Shown piece by piece: positions 18,873 to 29,555 of a stretch of 64,000 nt of DNA. The translations under genes were made by a program, and so were the position numbers. Below the pieces are notes generated by a model. The model saw only the letters and a list, made by a program, of their open reading frames with translations, made no database searches and was not told the DNA's origin. Numbering within the stretch: the first letter of the stretch is position 1; each line of letters opens with the position of its first letter. The stretch comes from Gracilaria vermiculophylla (lineage: Eukaryota; Rhodophyta; Florideophyceae; Gracilariales; Gracilariaceae), in the NCBI GenBank assembly GCA_019155205.2, contig JAHNZQ020000181.1:1828871-1892870 (forward strand), read 5' to 3'.

Positions 18873-21764
18873 ATGACAGATCCTTCCAACGGTGATTCCA
18901 TTCAGTGGCCGGCTTCACGTGTTCGCGGAGAGTTTATAAATTTCTTCGTTGAAAGAAACGAGCACCATTTCATTGCTTCTAGTCCAGTGGTTCCTCATGA
19001 TGATCCCACTCTTCTTTTCGCCAATGCCGGCATGAACCAGTTCAAGCCTAAGTTCTTGGGCACTGTCAATCCCGATTCCCCATTGGCCCCGGTTAAGCGC
19101 GCTTGCAACTCACAAAAGTGCATCCGCGCAGGAGGTAAACACAACGATCTTGACGATGTAGGCAAGGATACTTATCATCACACCTTCTTCGAGATGCTTG
19201 GCAACTGGAGCTTTGGTGATTATTTCAAAGAGCAGGCCATCGATATGGCAATGTCGCTTCTCCTGGACGTATACGGCCTACCAAAAGAACGCGTCTACGC
19301 TACGTATTTTGGCGGCGATCAAACGCAGGGGCTTGAACCTGATCTGGAAGCAAAACAGATCTGGCTGAAGCATTTGCCGGAATCTCGCGTCCTTCCTTTC
19401 GATTGCAAGGATAATTTCTGGGAAATGGGTGAGACTGGTCCCTGTGGACCGTGCACGGAGTTACATTTTGATCGTATTGGTGGCCGTGATGCTGCGTCTT
19501 TGGTCAACATGGACGACCCCACAGTCATAGAGATATGGAACCTTGTTTTCATCCAATTTAATAGAGAGCCAGATTCCTCGTTGAGACTTCTACCGAGCAA
19601 ACATGTCGATACAGGCATGGGTTTTGAACGCGTTGTTTCAATACTACAGAATAAGATGTCCAACTACGATACGGATGTGTTCATGCCTATTTTTGACGCC
19701 ATACAGAATGCCACTTCGTGCCGGGCGTATACTGGCTTACTGGGTGCAGATGACGTGGATGGTGTCGATATGGCGTATCGCGTCGTCGGAGATCACATTC
19801 GAACATTGACATTGGCTATTACGGATGGCGCGGTGCCAGATAGCGATGGTCGTGGATATGTGCTGCGACGAATCTTGCGAAGAGCGGTGCGATATGGTCG
19901 AGAATTTCTCAATGCTCCGCCCAAGTTTTTCTCCAGCCTGGTTGATGCTGTAGTGTCATCCATGGGAGAGGCCTTCCCTGAGCTGCGCGAAAAACGTGAA
20001 CATGTGATTGAAGTCGTCGCGCATGAAGAAACCACTTTCCTTCGTACTCTTGATCGCGGAACGGAACGGTTCAAGCAAATTGTCAAGGACTTGAACGCCA
20101 CTAACTCTACTGAAATATCTGGTGCTGATGCGTTCTTCTTGTACGACACAATGGGATTCCCGCTTGATCTTACACAGCGTATGGCGGAAGAAGTTGGCTT
20201 CACTGTAGACGAGGAGGGGTACATGGAAGCTATGGGGGCCGCGAAAGAGATGTCGCGCGCAGATCGTGCCACACGAACAGGGGTAAGCGGGATTCGGCTT
20301 GTTCTTGATGCAGAAGAAACCGCATATCTCACCGGGCAAGACATTGAACCCACTGACGACGACGCCAAATACACTTGGAACCACAAGCCTCCTGCGCGTG
20401 TGATGGCAATTTTTGCTGGTGGCCGAGGCAATTTTGTGCAGAACTCTGAAGGACTTGCAGCAGACGCGAAGTTCGGGGTCATTCTGGATAGGACATCATT
20501 CTATGCTGAAGCGGGAGGACAAGTGGCTGATACCGGCTCTTTGTTGGATGATGGCGACGAAAACATTCTTTTCGAGGTGGAGAACTGTCAAGTGTATGGT
20601 GGTTACATTCTTCACATCGGATCCATGGCCGAAAATGCGCCCGCTTTAACTGTTGGCCAAACTGTCAAGTGTTCCGTTGACTATGAGAACAGGGGCAGGA
20701 TTGCTCCAAATCATACGATGACGCATGTTCTTAACTTTGCGCTTCGAGAAGTGCTTGGAGACTCAGTTGACCAGAAGGGCTCCTTGGTTGACGCGGCGAA
20801 ACTGCGATTTGACTTCTCGAACAAATCTGCGCTGACCCCGAAACAGCTTGTCGAAGTTGAAAAAATTGTACGGCGGGTTGTGAAGGAGAGCAAGACGGTA
20901 TATACGAAGGTTACACCCCTTGCTGATGCGAAAGCAATTCATTCGCTTCGTGCTGTATTTGGTGAAACATACCCGGATCCGGTAAGGGTAGTATCTGTTG
21001 GCGAACCTGTGGAGGATCTTGTGGCTGATCCAAAGAATCAGGCGTGGGCTGCACTAAGTATAGAGTTCTGCGGCGGAACTCATTTGGGGAACACGAAGGA
21101 AGCGGAAAGTTTTGTTATCATCGAGGAAAGTGCATTGGCAACAGGTATTCGTCGACTCACGGCGTTTACGAAAGATGCCGCTGTTAAAGCTATCAAACGA
21201 GGCGAAGAACTCGAAAATAAGGTCACTGAAACAGAAGCAATGGATTCTATGGCTTTGCCAGATATTGTTCCAGGTCTTGTCAACGAAGTGAATGAATCCG
21301 TCGTACCGGCCGTCTTGAAAATCGCTTTGAGGGAGCGCTTGAGCAAATTGTCGAAGAAGTCCGCCGAGGCTTTGAAGGTGCGATCAAAAGGGGCGCTCGA
21401 GGAAGGTTTGTTGAAGGCCGAGAAAGAGGTATCAAATGTTAGGGAAAATGGAGGTTCTCTGGCTGTTGTGCTTGTGCCACTGGAAGGAGACTCTAAAGGG
21501 TTGAGCAAGCTAGTGACGAAGCTGGGTGTTGAGCTTCCAGATGGTGCGGTTATGGGTGTTTCCATAGATCACAAGAAGAATGTTGTGCGCTGTTGCGCAA
21601 CCAGCAAGGCATTCCCAGTGAACAAATGGGTAACTACAACTATGTCTACTTTCAAAGGAAAAGGAGGTGGAAAACCAACAAATGCTAACGGAACCGCACC
21701 GTTCGTTGACGATGAACAAGTACAGAATCTTGTCAACTTTGCGAGAAGCTGGAGCAATGTATAA
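18873..21764 (+). CDS. Alanyl-tRNA synthetase
   Basis: Charges tRNA-Ala in protein synthesis. At 963 aa it is full length and intronless. The class II core is clear at residues about 1-250 (FFVERNEHHFIASSPVVPHD, then LLFANAGMNQFKP, KRACNSQKCIRAGGKHNDLD, GNWSFGDYFK and GPCGPCTE). The editing domain has the zinc/substrate motif HxxxH as HTMTH (His about 614 and 618) and CxxxH as CGGTH (Cys about 733, His about 737). The C-Ala domain (DHH-like) follows with a Gly/Lys-rich FKGKGGGKPT near the end. The ATG at 18873 opens within 15 residues of the catalytic domain, so no transit peptide is seen; organellar supply would need an alternative start or a second gene. The C/T-rich upstream stretch contains no in-frame ATG. 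Confidence 0.97.
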   Translation: MTDPSNGDSIQWPASRVRGEFINFFVERNEHHFIASSPVVPHDDPTLLFANAGMNQFKPKFLGTVNPDSPLAPVKRACNSQKCIRAGGKHNDLDDVGKDTYHHTFFEMLGNWSFGDYFKEQAIDMAMSLLLDVYGLPKERVYATYFGGDQTQGLEPDLEAKQIWLKHLPESRVLPFDCKDNFWEMGETGPCGPCTELHFDRIGGRDAASLVNMDDPTVIEIWNLVFIQFNREPDSSLRLLPSKHVDTGMGFERVVSILQNKMSNYDTDVFMPIFDAIQNATSCRAYTGLLGADDVDGVDMAYRVVGDHIRTLTLAITDGAVPDSDGRGYVLRRILRRAVRYGREFLNAPPKFFSSLVDAVVSSMGEAFPELREKREHVIEVVAHEETTFLRTLDRGTERFKQIVKDLNATNSTEISGADAFFLYDTMGFPLDLTQRMAEEVGFTVDEEGYMEAMGAAKEMSRADRATRTGVSGIRLVLDAEETAYLTGQDIEPTDDDAKYTWNHKPPARVMAIFAGGRGNFVQNSEGLAADAKFGVILDRTSFYAEAGGQVADTGSLLDDGDENILFEVENCQVYGGYILHIGSMAENAPALTVGQTVKCSVDYENRGRIAPNHTMTHVLNFALREVLGDSVDQKGSLVDAAKLRFDFSNKSALTPKQLVEVEKIVRRVVKESKTVYTKVTPLADAKAIHSLRAVFGETYPDPVRVVSVGEPVEDLVADPKNQAWAALSIEFCGGTHLGNTKEAESFVIIEESALATGIRRLTAFTKDAAVKAIKRGEELENKVTETEAMDSMALPDIVPGLVNEVNESVVPAVLKIALRERLSKLSKKSAEALKVRSKGALEEGLLKAEKEVSNVRENGGSLAVVLVPLEGDSKGLSKLVTKLGVELPDGAVMGVSIDHKKNVVRCCATSKAFPVNKWVTTTMSTFKGKGGGKPTNANGTAPFVDDEQVQNLVNFARSWSNV

Positions 21765-22612
21765 TCAGAATATTGAGTTCAGAGCTGTACTTGTATAACA
21801 GCCTTGTACAGTGAACGTGATTTGCTGCTTGAAGACAAGGGGTTTTAGTTGATGGGTGTGGTAGCAATCCCAGCCCAACATGCTAGGTAGGATCTGTTTG
21901 CTAGAACTCCATATCAAAAAACGTTTACCCTCTTCATCTTCGACACTTATTCATTTGATTTGCAAATCGTTCTGAGCGCCAACGGAACTTGAGGACATCA
22001 CTAGCATAAACGTAGTGGTCGGGAATGACTCGTTGAGCCCGAGCGATCCGTGAGAACAATTTTTAAATGTAAGAGGGTCAGAATGCCCAGCTGATTTCTT
22101 ACTCGTCGAACAACGGATGTCCTTGCTCTCGGGTCCGGTAAAGGGGTTCGGTTGACCCACTAAAGCTTCAAATACTGTATGCGCGTCACGTCCGCCCCTC
22201 TGTTTTTCATTCCGGGAAATTGCTTAAAGTTCTGTTGTCACAATGGAAATACTTCCCAGGATAAAACGCTTTGAGATTCACAAAACACTGATCGCTCGCA
22301 ACAAGTCTGTTGTAAGGTACCTTACGTCGGTGAGTCCCCTGCAGTGGATGCAAAACGGCTGGCCATGAAAAATGCCTAAATATTTCTTGATCTTGTTTCT
22401 GATCAGCATGCAGCACGGCGTCTTTGGATTTGAAGATAAACATGAGGTAATAGATATTCTTCGAAGGTGAGCAATAGGGAAAACCAAGACAGTCCTTAAA
22501 GCGCGAATAACGGCGTTGATAGAAGGACGTCGCCGTAAATATACCTATTCCAAGTGTCGTATATCCCAATTACGACGCTTCCTTGATCCCGTGGTGGAAT
22601 CGCAAGTTATAG
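21765..22612. other. Intergenic without a supported gene
   Basis: About 850 bp between the AlaRS stop and the SpoU start, both on the plus strand. A 120-codon minus-strand frame (22207..22569) has no ATG start and no family resemblance. It should contain the AlaRS 3' end and the next promoter. Confidence 0.35.
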
Positions 22613-23656
22613 ATGTTTGAAGGACGGTCATCAAGCTTTATCGGGAACATTTGCCTTTCTCACAACCCATGGTCGAGAGGTAGAAACTTTAATGTTTCGA
22701 GGATAGCGCCATCTCAGGGTTGCCACAGTCGGAATGCATCAATGTGTAGCAGAGGTGAGATATCTAGCCTTAAGAATCCCCGCGTGAAAGAAGCTAGGGC
22801 CATGCTCAATCGACGTCATCGCGAGAAGACGGGACGAATTCTACTGGAAGGTAGACGGCTGGTTTCAGACGGTCTGGAGCAACATCTGAAACCCATTGAG
22901 TTTTTCTACACGAAACTAGCTCTGGAACGGAGTCCTGAAAATATGTCCCTTCTATCTTTGATGCGAAGTCGAGGCGCTAAAGACTATATAGTTCCAGACT
23001 ATGTTATTCGTTCTTTTTCTGACACAGTTAATCCTCAAGTGAGTTAATTTTGTGAAGCAGAACATCTTCTTCTCGTCAATTCATGTTTATCTGAATCTGA
23101 CCATTGCGAGGCTTATTCTTTTCAGGGTTTGGTTGGAATTTTCGAAAAGCCCAATCCATCCTTACCGGCATCACCAAGAATGTCTTTGATATGTGATGAA
23201 GTTCGTGACCCAGGAAACCTAGGTGGCTTACTTCGATGCGCAGCAGCAGCAGGAGTTCAGTTTGTAGCCCTAACTCCCAGGTGTGCCGATGCGTGGAGTC
23301 TGAAAGCTCTTCGTGCGGGAATGGGTGCTCAGTTCCGTGTTCCCGTTCGTCAGGGAATCACCTGGGATGACATCATTGACTATATGAAGAAAAACGAGAT
23401 TAAGATTCGAGTAGCTGATGGATTCGCTGTGAGAAACTACAGTCTCGTTGACTGGACCATTCCTAGTGCTCTTGTGGTTGGCTCTGAAGCCACTGGTCCA
23501 AGTGAGGCAGCTTGTCATGCGGCCCATGAAAAGATCGTGATACCGATGTCAAAGGATGTTGAGAGCTTGAACGTCGCGATGGCTGGAGCAATCATTCTCT
23601 TTGAGGCAAAGCGCCAGCGTGATAGCATGTTTTCACCTTCACCCGTACAGCATTAA
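22613..23656 (+). CDS. SpoU/TrmH-family RNA 2'-O-methyltransferase, MRM3-like, probably organellar
   Basis: Transfers a methyl group from S-adenosylmethionine to ribose 2'-OH of rRNA or tRNA. Exon 1 is 22613..23038 and exon 2 is 23126..23656; the 87-nt intron (GTGAGT...TTTTCAG, with CTGAC about 25 nt before the AG) joins NPQ to GLVGIF. The 318-aa product has a basic presequence-like N-terminus (about 1-50), then the substrate-binding domain (NPRVKEARAMLNRRHREKTG) and the trefoil-knot methyltransferase domain: motif 1 RDPGNLGGLLRCA, motif 2 VVGSEATGPS, and motif 3 IPMSKDVESLNVAMAGAI. These three SpoU motifs are intact. Similarity of layout to mitochondrial MRM3 suggests an organelle LSU rRNA substrate; mitochondrion versus plastid cannot be decided. 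Confidence 0.9.
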
Positions 23657-25681
23657 AACCCAAGGACACAAAAATCCAAACCGTTTCATACGGTAAACGT
23701 TATGAATCGATACGCCTAATCCTGTCGAGAATTCACTCGAATCATGGCGTGGTAGCTGGCTGCAATCATCGAATTAAGTGTCAGTGAAAAGTATCGACGG
23801 GAAACGCACACCCCGAGGTCTTGTTTCTGCTGAGCAGAGCAAGATTGGCTTAGTATGTATCTTGTATATTGTAGTGAGCACTGCTGATGCTGGATTACTA
23901 GACGATACGGTGTACATTGATCTGTGCGGTGCGTCTCCATCAAATGCCAATATCATACGAAAGTGCAAAATAGTCATTGGTACAAATGGTTGAGAATTGA
24001 CATGTTCAAGATGTCATTCTCGTGCCAAACCATAGTGGAACACACCATCACACATTCTAGCATTCATTACAAAAAAGTCAGGACTTAATAAGTATTCAGA
24101 TCGACATATGAAACCCAGCGTAAACTTTTATGATACGGTCGCACGCCCAGCGCCAAAGAGCAACATGAAACTCATTCTTATTTCACACTTCGAGACTGAC
24201 ATAAATTAGCCCAAGAGAAGGCAACTAGACGCTGATTTCGCCAGCATTGCAATAAAGGATTTGCTCCTAAATATTGGTGTGACACTATAAACAAATGGAA
24301 AACACTGTATCTATATAGCACGAACTGACAAACATGCTGATCAATGTTATTCCAGAATCCGTTATCCCATAATTCCATCATGCTAAACTTCTGACTTCAG
24401 AAGAAGATATAGTCAGGTTTGTTTTCGTGATGATCAAGAACTGGCCATTACGATTATACGATTGTATAATTTTTTACATTGAGAACTATTTCTCAGATAT
24501 AGAGCTCCCGTTTGTTCCCAATGAACGGCATAAGAATACAACAAAAAGAAAGACCTTTTTCTTGAGAAGTTTCGGTACATTGTGAAAAGTAATCTCTGGC
24601 CTCAGGTGGTACAAACGAAAGGAAGGAAAACAGTTTTGTATGCCAACGAGAGGTAGCCCTTCAATTACGGGAAGCTCTGAAGATTTGGTGTGCGAAGCTT
24701 TTTATTCACAGTTTAAGATATCTTAGTGGGGGTCGCTAATGATTTATCTTGTTGAGACGATTAAGGGAATAATCCGCTCACCAGAAAGAGCTGTGCGCAT
24801 CTTCTTCTTCTTGGAAAAAACGGGCAACAAGTATAGCCCAACAGCTTGAACACTTTCGAGCTGTTACGGATTAATGGGCTCTACAGTGACTCAAAAAAAA
24901 TGTAAAGAAAACAAGATGAGGTCCATTTGCAATACTGATTAGTGTTTCGCGAGCTCCACATCTCACGGAAAGTAGTTCATGTGTGTGTCAAGGTATTCAC
25001 AGTAATGACTTTCTGTTATAGATATTGTGGACAATATGATCTGGGTTCTTGTTCCTGAGCTTCAAAATTTACTCATAAGCAAAAAATTAGGTCTCTGTAC
25101 TATACGGTAACACTTTTTCTGAGTCGTATTGCGTAGAAAGAGAACAACAGCGACTTCATCTCTATTCGATTCTTCATGCGATTCCGAGAGATACTAACGT
25201 AATACGTTAAACCTTACGCACGGTTAGTGTTCCATGGTACGGGTTGTACAGCCGATACACGTGGATGGCAAGCGATTTATCAAATTCGGTATTCTGTAAG
25301 CATACCCCAGCAGCCGATGTTTACCAGTGGTGCGCATGCCTCATTCCGCAAATCTTTACTTGATATTTGAAAGTAGGCGATGGCGAGAACAACCTCTGAC
25401 AGGATACTAATGGAGTTGAAAGGATAAGGAGTCAACACTTGTTGTGCTTCATAATCACGATAGTAATTGTTCGGAAATAACGATGTTCGAAGAGAACGGG
25501 GTAGTGTTAATCCTTATCAACCACAGTGTTTAGATACTTCTTCATTGTCACAGAGGTGAAAGAAGAGCTCTTGAAGAAACAACTTGCTGTACCCAGGTGA
25601 CAAAATATCATTGGGAAGTAATCAACTTGTCCGCAACTTAAGTAGCTGTCAACCGCATTGGGCCAAAAGTTTTGGATCAGC
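23657..25681. other. Long AT-rich intergenic stretch, no gene seen
   Basis: About 2 kb with only very short frames on both strands. A visual search for tRNA T-loops, U6-type snRNA and tandem repeats was negative. It separates the SpoU and uroporphyrinogen synthase genes, which are on the same strand. Confidence 0.4.
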
Positions 25682-26602
25682 ATGGCCTTTGTTCAACCTG
25701 CCTTTTTCTCTCGAAATCGGGAGTATATTGCTAAGTGCCCTCGTCGTGAGCAACCGCAGTATCGGCATCGATTTTCATGTGTTGCTCCAAAAGACATTGA
25801 TTCTAATGCATTAGGTAAAACACTGGACAGTTACGCACGCATAGCTTTGACGCGAGAACAGGGAAAGAACAAAGCGTTATACGATGAACTGCGTATGTTG
25901 TATCGTGGAGTAGAGATAATTCACCTTCCCTGCGTCGAAACCGTTTCTGGAGAGGATTCCGATAAACTACCCGCTGAAATTAGGAACCCCTCGTACAAGT
26001 GGATCGTAATCACCTCTCCTGAGTCAGCGTCAGTCTTTATCGAAGCGTGGAGGAAAGCCGATTATCCAAAACTCTGTCACATCGCGGCGGTTGGGAAGGC
26101 CACTGGGAACTCTTTGCGTGCCGTTGGCCTTGACGTGGCTTTTGAGCCTTCGAAAGCAACCGGTAAAACTCTTGTTAAGGAGTTTCCTCCTCCAGAGAAG
26201 GACGGTGAGCTTGTTCTATATCCTGCTAGTCGAAAAGCCTCGGATGTCATTGTCAACGGACTTGCTTCACTCGGGTATAAAGTGCAAAGGTTAAACACAT
26301 ATTCTACGGAACCTGTGGAATTTGATGATTTTCACGTAGAGGTCGGACGAGGAACTCACGTTGTGACCTTTGCCTCGCCAAGTGCCGTCAAGTCTTGGGC
26401 GAAAAACGTTGGAGTTCAAGAGAGCATTGCAGTAGCGTGTATCGGCGAAACATCTGCCAAAGCGGCTCGAGAAGTAGGGTTTAAAGATGTAAACTTTCCA
26501 GAATCGCCAGGAATTGAGGGCTGGGTAAGTGTCATTTGCGACGCCATGAGGAAATTTGAAGGAGGAATTGTGAGGAAAGGAGGAGTACCTGAAGACAAAT
26601 GA
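25682..26602 (+). CDS. Uroporphyrinogen-III synthase, plastid-targeted
   Basis: Closes and inverts ring D of hydroxymethylbilane to uroporphyrinogen III, the branch point to heme, chlorophyll and bilins. 306 aa. It starts MAFVQPAFFSRN, an AFV-type plastid presequence of about 55 residues, followed by the HemD fold: ARIALTREQGKNKALYDEL, KWIVITSPESASVFIEAW, CHIAAVGKATGNSLRAVG, LVLYPASRKASDVIVNGL, VQRLNTYSTEP, VVTFASPSAVKSWAKN and ACIGETSAKAAREVGF. These match the two Rossmann-like lobes in order. The ATG at 25682 was chosen because it creates the presequence; the frame extends upstream without an ATG. Its 3' end is 395 bp from the next start. Confidence 0.93.
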   Translation: MAFVQPAFFSRNREYIAKCPRREQPQYRHRFSCVAPKDIDSNALGKTLDSYARIALTREQGKNKALYDELRMLYRGVEIIHLPCVETVSGEDSDKLPAEIRNPSYKWIVITSPESASVFIEAWRKADYPKLCHIAAVGKATGNSLRAVGLDVAFEPSKATGKTLVKEFPPPEKDGELVLYPASRKASDVIVNGLASLGYKVQRLNTYSTEPVEFDDFHVEVGRGTHVVTFASPSAVKSWAKNVGVQESIAVACIGETSAKAAREVGFKDVNFPESPGIEGWVSVICDAMRKFEGGIVRKGGVPEDK

Positions 26603-26997
26603 GATACATTGCAACTTGATGACTATAAGTCACGTACCCAAATTTGATTTGACTTGAGGTTTTGTCGAGCACGTGATGTTCGATGATGCTCTTCCAGCGA
26701 AGGCTTATCTGCTCAAACAGCGGTTCCTTTCCTGAGGCACTCACCATTGTAATTCTTAGTGAATGGTTTCAAAATTCCATCATGACCTGAAAAACTGAAA
26801 CGCCACGCAACCGTACATCTGGGACGGATCTGTACGTGTCGCAGCAGTTGTACTGTTGCTTTCGAAGGAGAGCGTGATTACAAAGTTTGGTTTGAAGGAG
26901 TTCACTTTCACTTTCTGACGCCATGCTTCTGGTCCATTAGGGCATTAAAGCTTTGACATCCATCTCGTTTACATATTCGTTGATCCTTCCTATAGCC
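26603..26997. other. Intergenic without a recognised feature
   Basis: 395 bp between two plus-strand genes. No open frame or repeat of note was seen. Confidence 0.35.
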
Positions 26998-27651
26998 ATG
27001 AACCCAGAGCACGCACACAGAATGTTGTTGAAATCTGGAAAAGAGAAGGGCGTCATAAAAGAGTGCCGACCACGTCCAGATGCATTGGATTCACTCGCGT
27101 CTCGTCTTTCACATGATTCTGCCCAACTGCAACTTGAAAAAAGTTCTCCGAGTAGCGAAATGCCTCCACGCTATGGCTCAACTCGTAATCCAAGCGGCGT
27201 ACTTGCACCTCGACTTGTGCGAGAACAATCACTAATTTCTCTTGGTTCGTCATCAAAGTCTTCTTCTTCAATGAGATTTGACTCCTACCAAGGCCATCAG
27301 GCCCATCGATATGGATCCAGCAGTCGAGAACCCTCTCAGGATGAAGCAGGAAAATCTGAACTAACCGATGGCAGAAGCCGTTCCCATTTGCCACACGTAG
27401 AAACACTTAGCAGTATGAATGAGAAATGTGTTCGTAAAACACTTTTACAAGACTGGTTAAAACGAACTTTTAGCCCAAGGCCGTGTACGGCCAACGAGAG
27501 GGGGACAATAGGGGTCTTGGCGACGAAGCAGGGGCATTCAATGATGAGCATTTCGGAGGAACCCGTCAGGGACGAGGACAGTGAAATTGAAAATTCTGAC
27601 CACAAGTCTGGTTCGGAGAACAGAAACGAAGACTTTGGGCCTCAAGGTTAG
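26998..27651 (+). CDS. Ser-rich hypothetical protein
   Basis: 217 aa with no recognised domain. It is dominated by Ser, Arg, Glu and Pro, with SSSSM, SSSRE and SRSH clusters, RxxS phosphorylation-like sites and an acidic C-terminus (EEPVRDEDSEIENSD). A short segment (KCVRKTLLQDWLKRTFSPRP, about residues 143-162) is the only part predicted to be ordered and could be a binding helix. The ATG at 26998 is the first of a frame open for about 230 codons. Length and composition bias favour a real gene for a disordered, possibly phosphorylated protein, but no homologue is known to me. It is tail-to-tail with the small plastid membrane protein gene. Confidence 0.5.
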   Translation: MNPEHAHRMLLKSGKEKGVIKECRPRPDALDSLASRLSHDSAQLQLEKSSPSSEMPPRYGSTRNPSGVLAPRLVREQSLISLGSSSKSSSSMRFDSYQGHQAHRYGSSSREPSQDEAGKSELTDGRSRSHLPHVETLSSMNEKCVRKTLLQDWLKRTFSPRPCTANERGTIGVLATKQGHSMMSISEEPVRDEDSEIENSDHKSGSENRNEDFGPQG

Positions 27652-27925
27652 GCACAGAACTTGTCCGTGATTTGGTCTGCCACTCGAAAGGGGCGTGATC
27701 AGTCGTGACGTTTAGAAAAAGAGAGATACTGTTGACGAGCCGCAACGAATTCAGATAGATGACCATAGCGTTTGATAAGCATTAAACGGGCTTGGACTTG
27801 GAAGAAACTTTTACTCGCGCATTACCATACTCAACGCTAAAAACCAGACCATGCAGAGGGAAATGGCGCTCAATGAGCTGAGATCACCGCTGGTGAGTGC
27901 GACGCGAAAACAAAACTGGTCCGAC

Positions 27926-28366
27926 TTACTCCTTAACAGGTGGAGTAAGGACAGCGATGATGACGCCAATGGTGAGTAGGCCTAGAATGGGACCCGTATA
28001 ACCCCCAAAATCACCCTCCCTCGAGGCGAGGACGACAGCGAATTCGTTAAGGCCGACAGAAACTTGCTGTGCCAAAGGGGCGAGGGTCATTCTGTGGAAC
28101 GGTGGCAGGGTTCGAAATTTTGCGGTTAGTTCCTGGGGTCGCTGCTGAGACATCTGGCGCACGCGATGGATGGCTATAACGAGTTGGACAGAACGGTCCT
28201 GACAACTTAATCTGAGTCACACGCGGCGTACGCAGGGGCGACGCGGACGATACGGGTGAACGTACCTCGGAGACCGAGAGTGTCGGACAGCGCCTCTCCT
28301 TGGCGAGACAAGGGCGCGCGCGGGGGCTGCGACAGAAATACCGGTGAAGGATGAGACGAAAGCCAT
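27926..28366 (-). CDS. Small nuclear-encoded plastid membrane protein, unidentified
   Basis: Not a family I can name. Exon 1 is 28266..28366 and exon 2 is 27926..28091; the intron (28092..28265, 174 nt) has a GTACGT donor, a CTAAC branch-like site and a CCACAG acceptor. The 88-aa product starts with a red-algal type transit peptide, MAFVSSFTGISVAAPARA, rich in Arg and Ser up to about residue 34. The mature part begins about MTLAPLAQQVSVG, then an acidic-Gly turn (SREGDFGGYTGP) and one hydrophobic span (about residues 65-83, ILGLLTIGVIIAVLTPP), ending VKE. Size, single span and context point to a thylakoid photosystem or cytochrome-complex small subunit, but it does not match PsbW, PsbX, PsbY, PsaM or Pet small subunits as I know them. 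It is head-to-head with the PsbM gene. Confidence 0.8.
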
Positions 28367-28844
28367 TTTGCGGAGGGCAGCGGAAACGCCAAGGCGTGCG
28401 CAGGAGACGTAGAGCGGGCGGGCACGGGTCCGGGCACGGAAGCGCGAAGAGAAGTGATGCGGGGGTGGATGGCTGGGCAAACGCTGATGCTCCGTAGAGA
28501 GGCGGCGCACCAAAACCCTGCTCGCGCAGCCCCACGACGCGCATAGGCGACTTGGCAATCTCGCTCGTGCTGCGGCGGGCACTGCTCCGCAGCCACGCGG
28601 CCACGTGCGCGCGGCGCATTGGGCGCGCTTGGCGCGCGCTGTGGTGTGATTCGGTGAGCTCGTCGGCGTCGCTCGCAGATCGAGCTCATCAGCCAACCGC
28701 CGTTCGCGCTCCGTGGTCTTACAGCTCTGATTTTTTGCCCCCCGCAGTTTCTGCTGGGCGGACCCTTGTTCACTTGTGTTCGTTCTCCGTCCAAGGCCGC
28801 CAACCCGACGTGCTGTCGCTGCCGCCGCCACACCTTCCTCTACC
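28367..28844. promoter_or_regulatory. Shared promoter region of two divergent plastid-protein genes
   Basis: 478 bp between the start codons of the unidentified small membrane protein and PsbM. It is strongly GC-rich and includes GCGCGCGGC-type stretches near 28600 and a C/T-rich stretch before the PsbM ATG. Several long overlapping frames occur here only because stops are rare in GC-rich DNA. Co-regulation of the two genes is inferred from arrangement. Confidence 0.5.
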
Positions 28845-29425
28845 ATGTACGCCTTCGTCTCCACAACCGGCCTCGCCCTTGCCCGCCCAGGCTCCTTCAC
28901 TGTAGGTTAACTCCCCGCTCTTTAATCGTATGTGCATTTCGCGAGCGCCCCGTCTGCGCTGCGCGCGCTGCACGCTCCGCGCTTGTCGCGCTTCTGCCAG
29001 CTCCGCGACGAAAGCGGGCCAGGACCGCAGCTCCCGAAGCGCTTTGGTCGGGCGCGAAAGTGAAAACATACAGACTCGCGGACAGGTTTACGAGAAGCCT
29101 CACTACAGATGCTAACTATTTGATGTCCATTTCTGCCGTGCAACACCATGCTTCCCCCGACGCACGCTCCACGTCACAGGCTGCTCGATGCACAGTCGCC
29201 GCACGGCCTGTTACCCGCAGGAACACCGCGCCGGCGAAAATGACTTTGGGTGGCCCCTTGGCCACCCTGCCCACGCTGCCACTGGCGGAGGGCATGGCTG
29301 TAACATTTCCCGCGTACCTGGCCGTCTTCCTTGGAACTCTCATCCCGTGCGCGTTTTTGATTGTGTTGTACATCCAGGCCGAAAGCCGCAAGGCGGGTGA
29401 GAGGGTCGGGCGGGGAGATGAGTAG
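28845..29425 (+). CDS. psbM: Photosystem II subunit PsbM, nuclear-encoded with plastid transit peptide
   Basis: PsbM is a one-helix protein at the photosystem II dimer interface. Exon 1 is 28845..28901 (MYAFVSTTGLALARPGSFT) and exon 2 is 29180..29425; the 278-nt intron has GTAGGT, a GCTAAC branch-like site at about 29110 and its first following AG (CACAG) as acceptor. The 100-aa precursor has an Arg/Thr-rich transit peptide and a hydrophobic Pro/Leu stretch (LATLPTLPLAEG), then a mature part beginning MAVTFPAYLAVFLGTLIP and continuing CAFLIVLYIQAESRK. This fits cyanobacterial and plastid PsbM nearly position for position (Met-x-Val start, Leu-x-Pro in the helix, FLIxLYxQxES at the end). The final residues (ERVGRGDE) extend the normal C-terminus. 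The gene is tail-to-tail with a P-loop kinase, 130 bp away. Confidence 0.85.
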
Positions 29426-29555
29426 GTGCACTTGTGGCTGGGAATACACTTGTCGTGCGATGCTGTCATGATGTTAGTACTAGCCGAATAAACGCGGTCT
29501 CTATCTGACCGCGCTGTCTCGTTTCTACTGGTGTTGCCTACGCTGAGTGCGCCGC

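Noticed and set aside
23657..25681. Search for tRNA, snRNA or transposon in the 2-kb gap
   Set aside because: No T-loop, U6-like box, terminal repeat or transposase-like frame was found by eye; a covariance-model scan would be needed to exclude them fully.
28207..28900. Three long overlapping minus-strand frames (190-227 codons) upstream of the small membrane protein
   Set aside because: They arise from rare stops in GC-rich DNA. Only the short piece starting MAFVSSF at 28366 is coding, as shown by the splice to the conserved-looking second exon.
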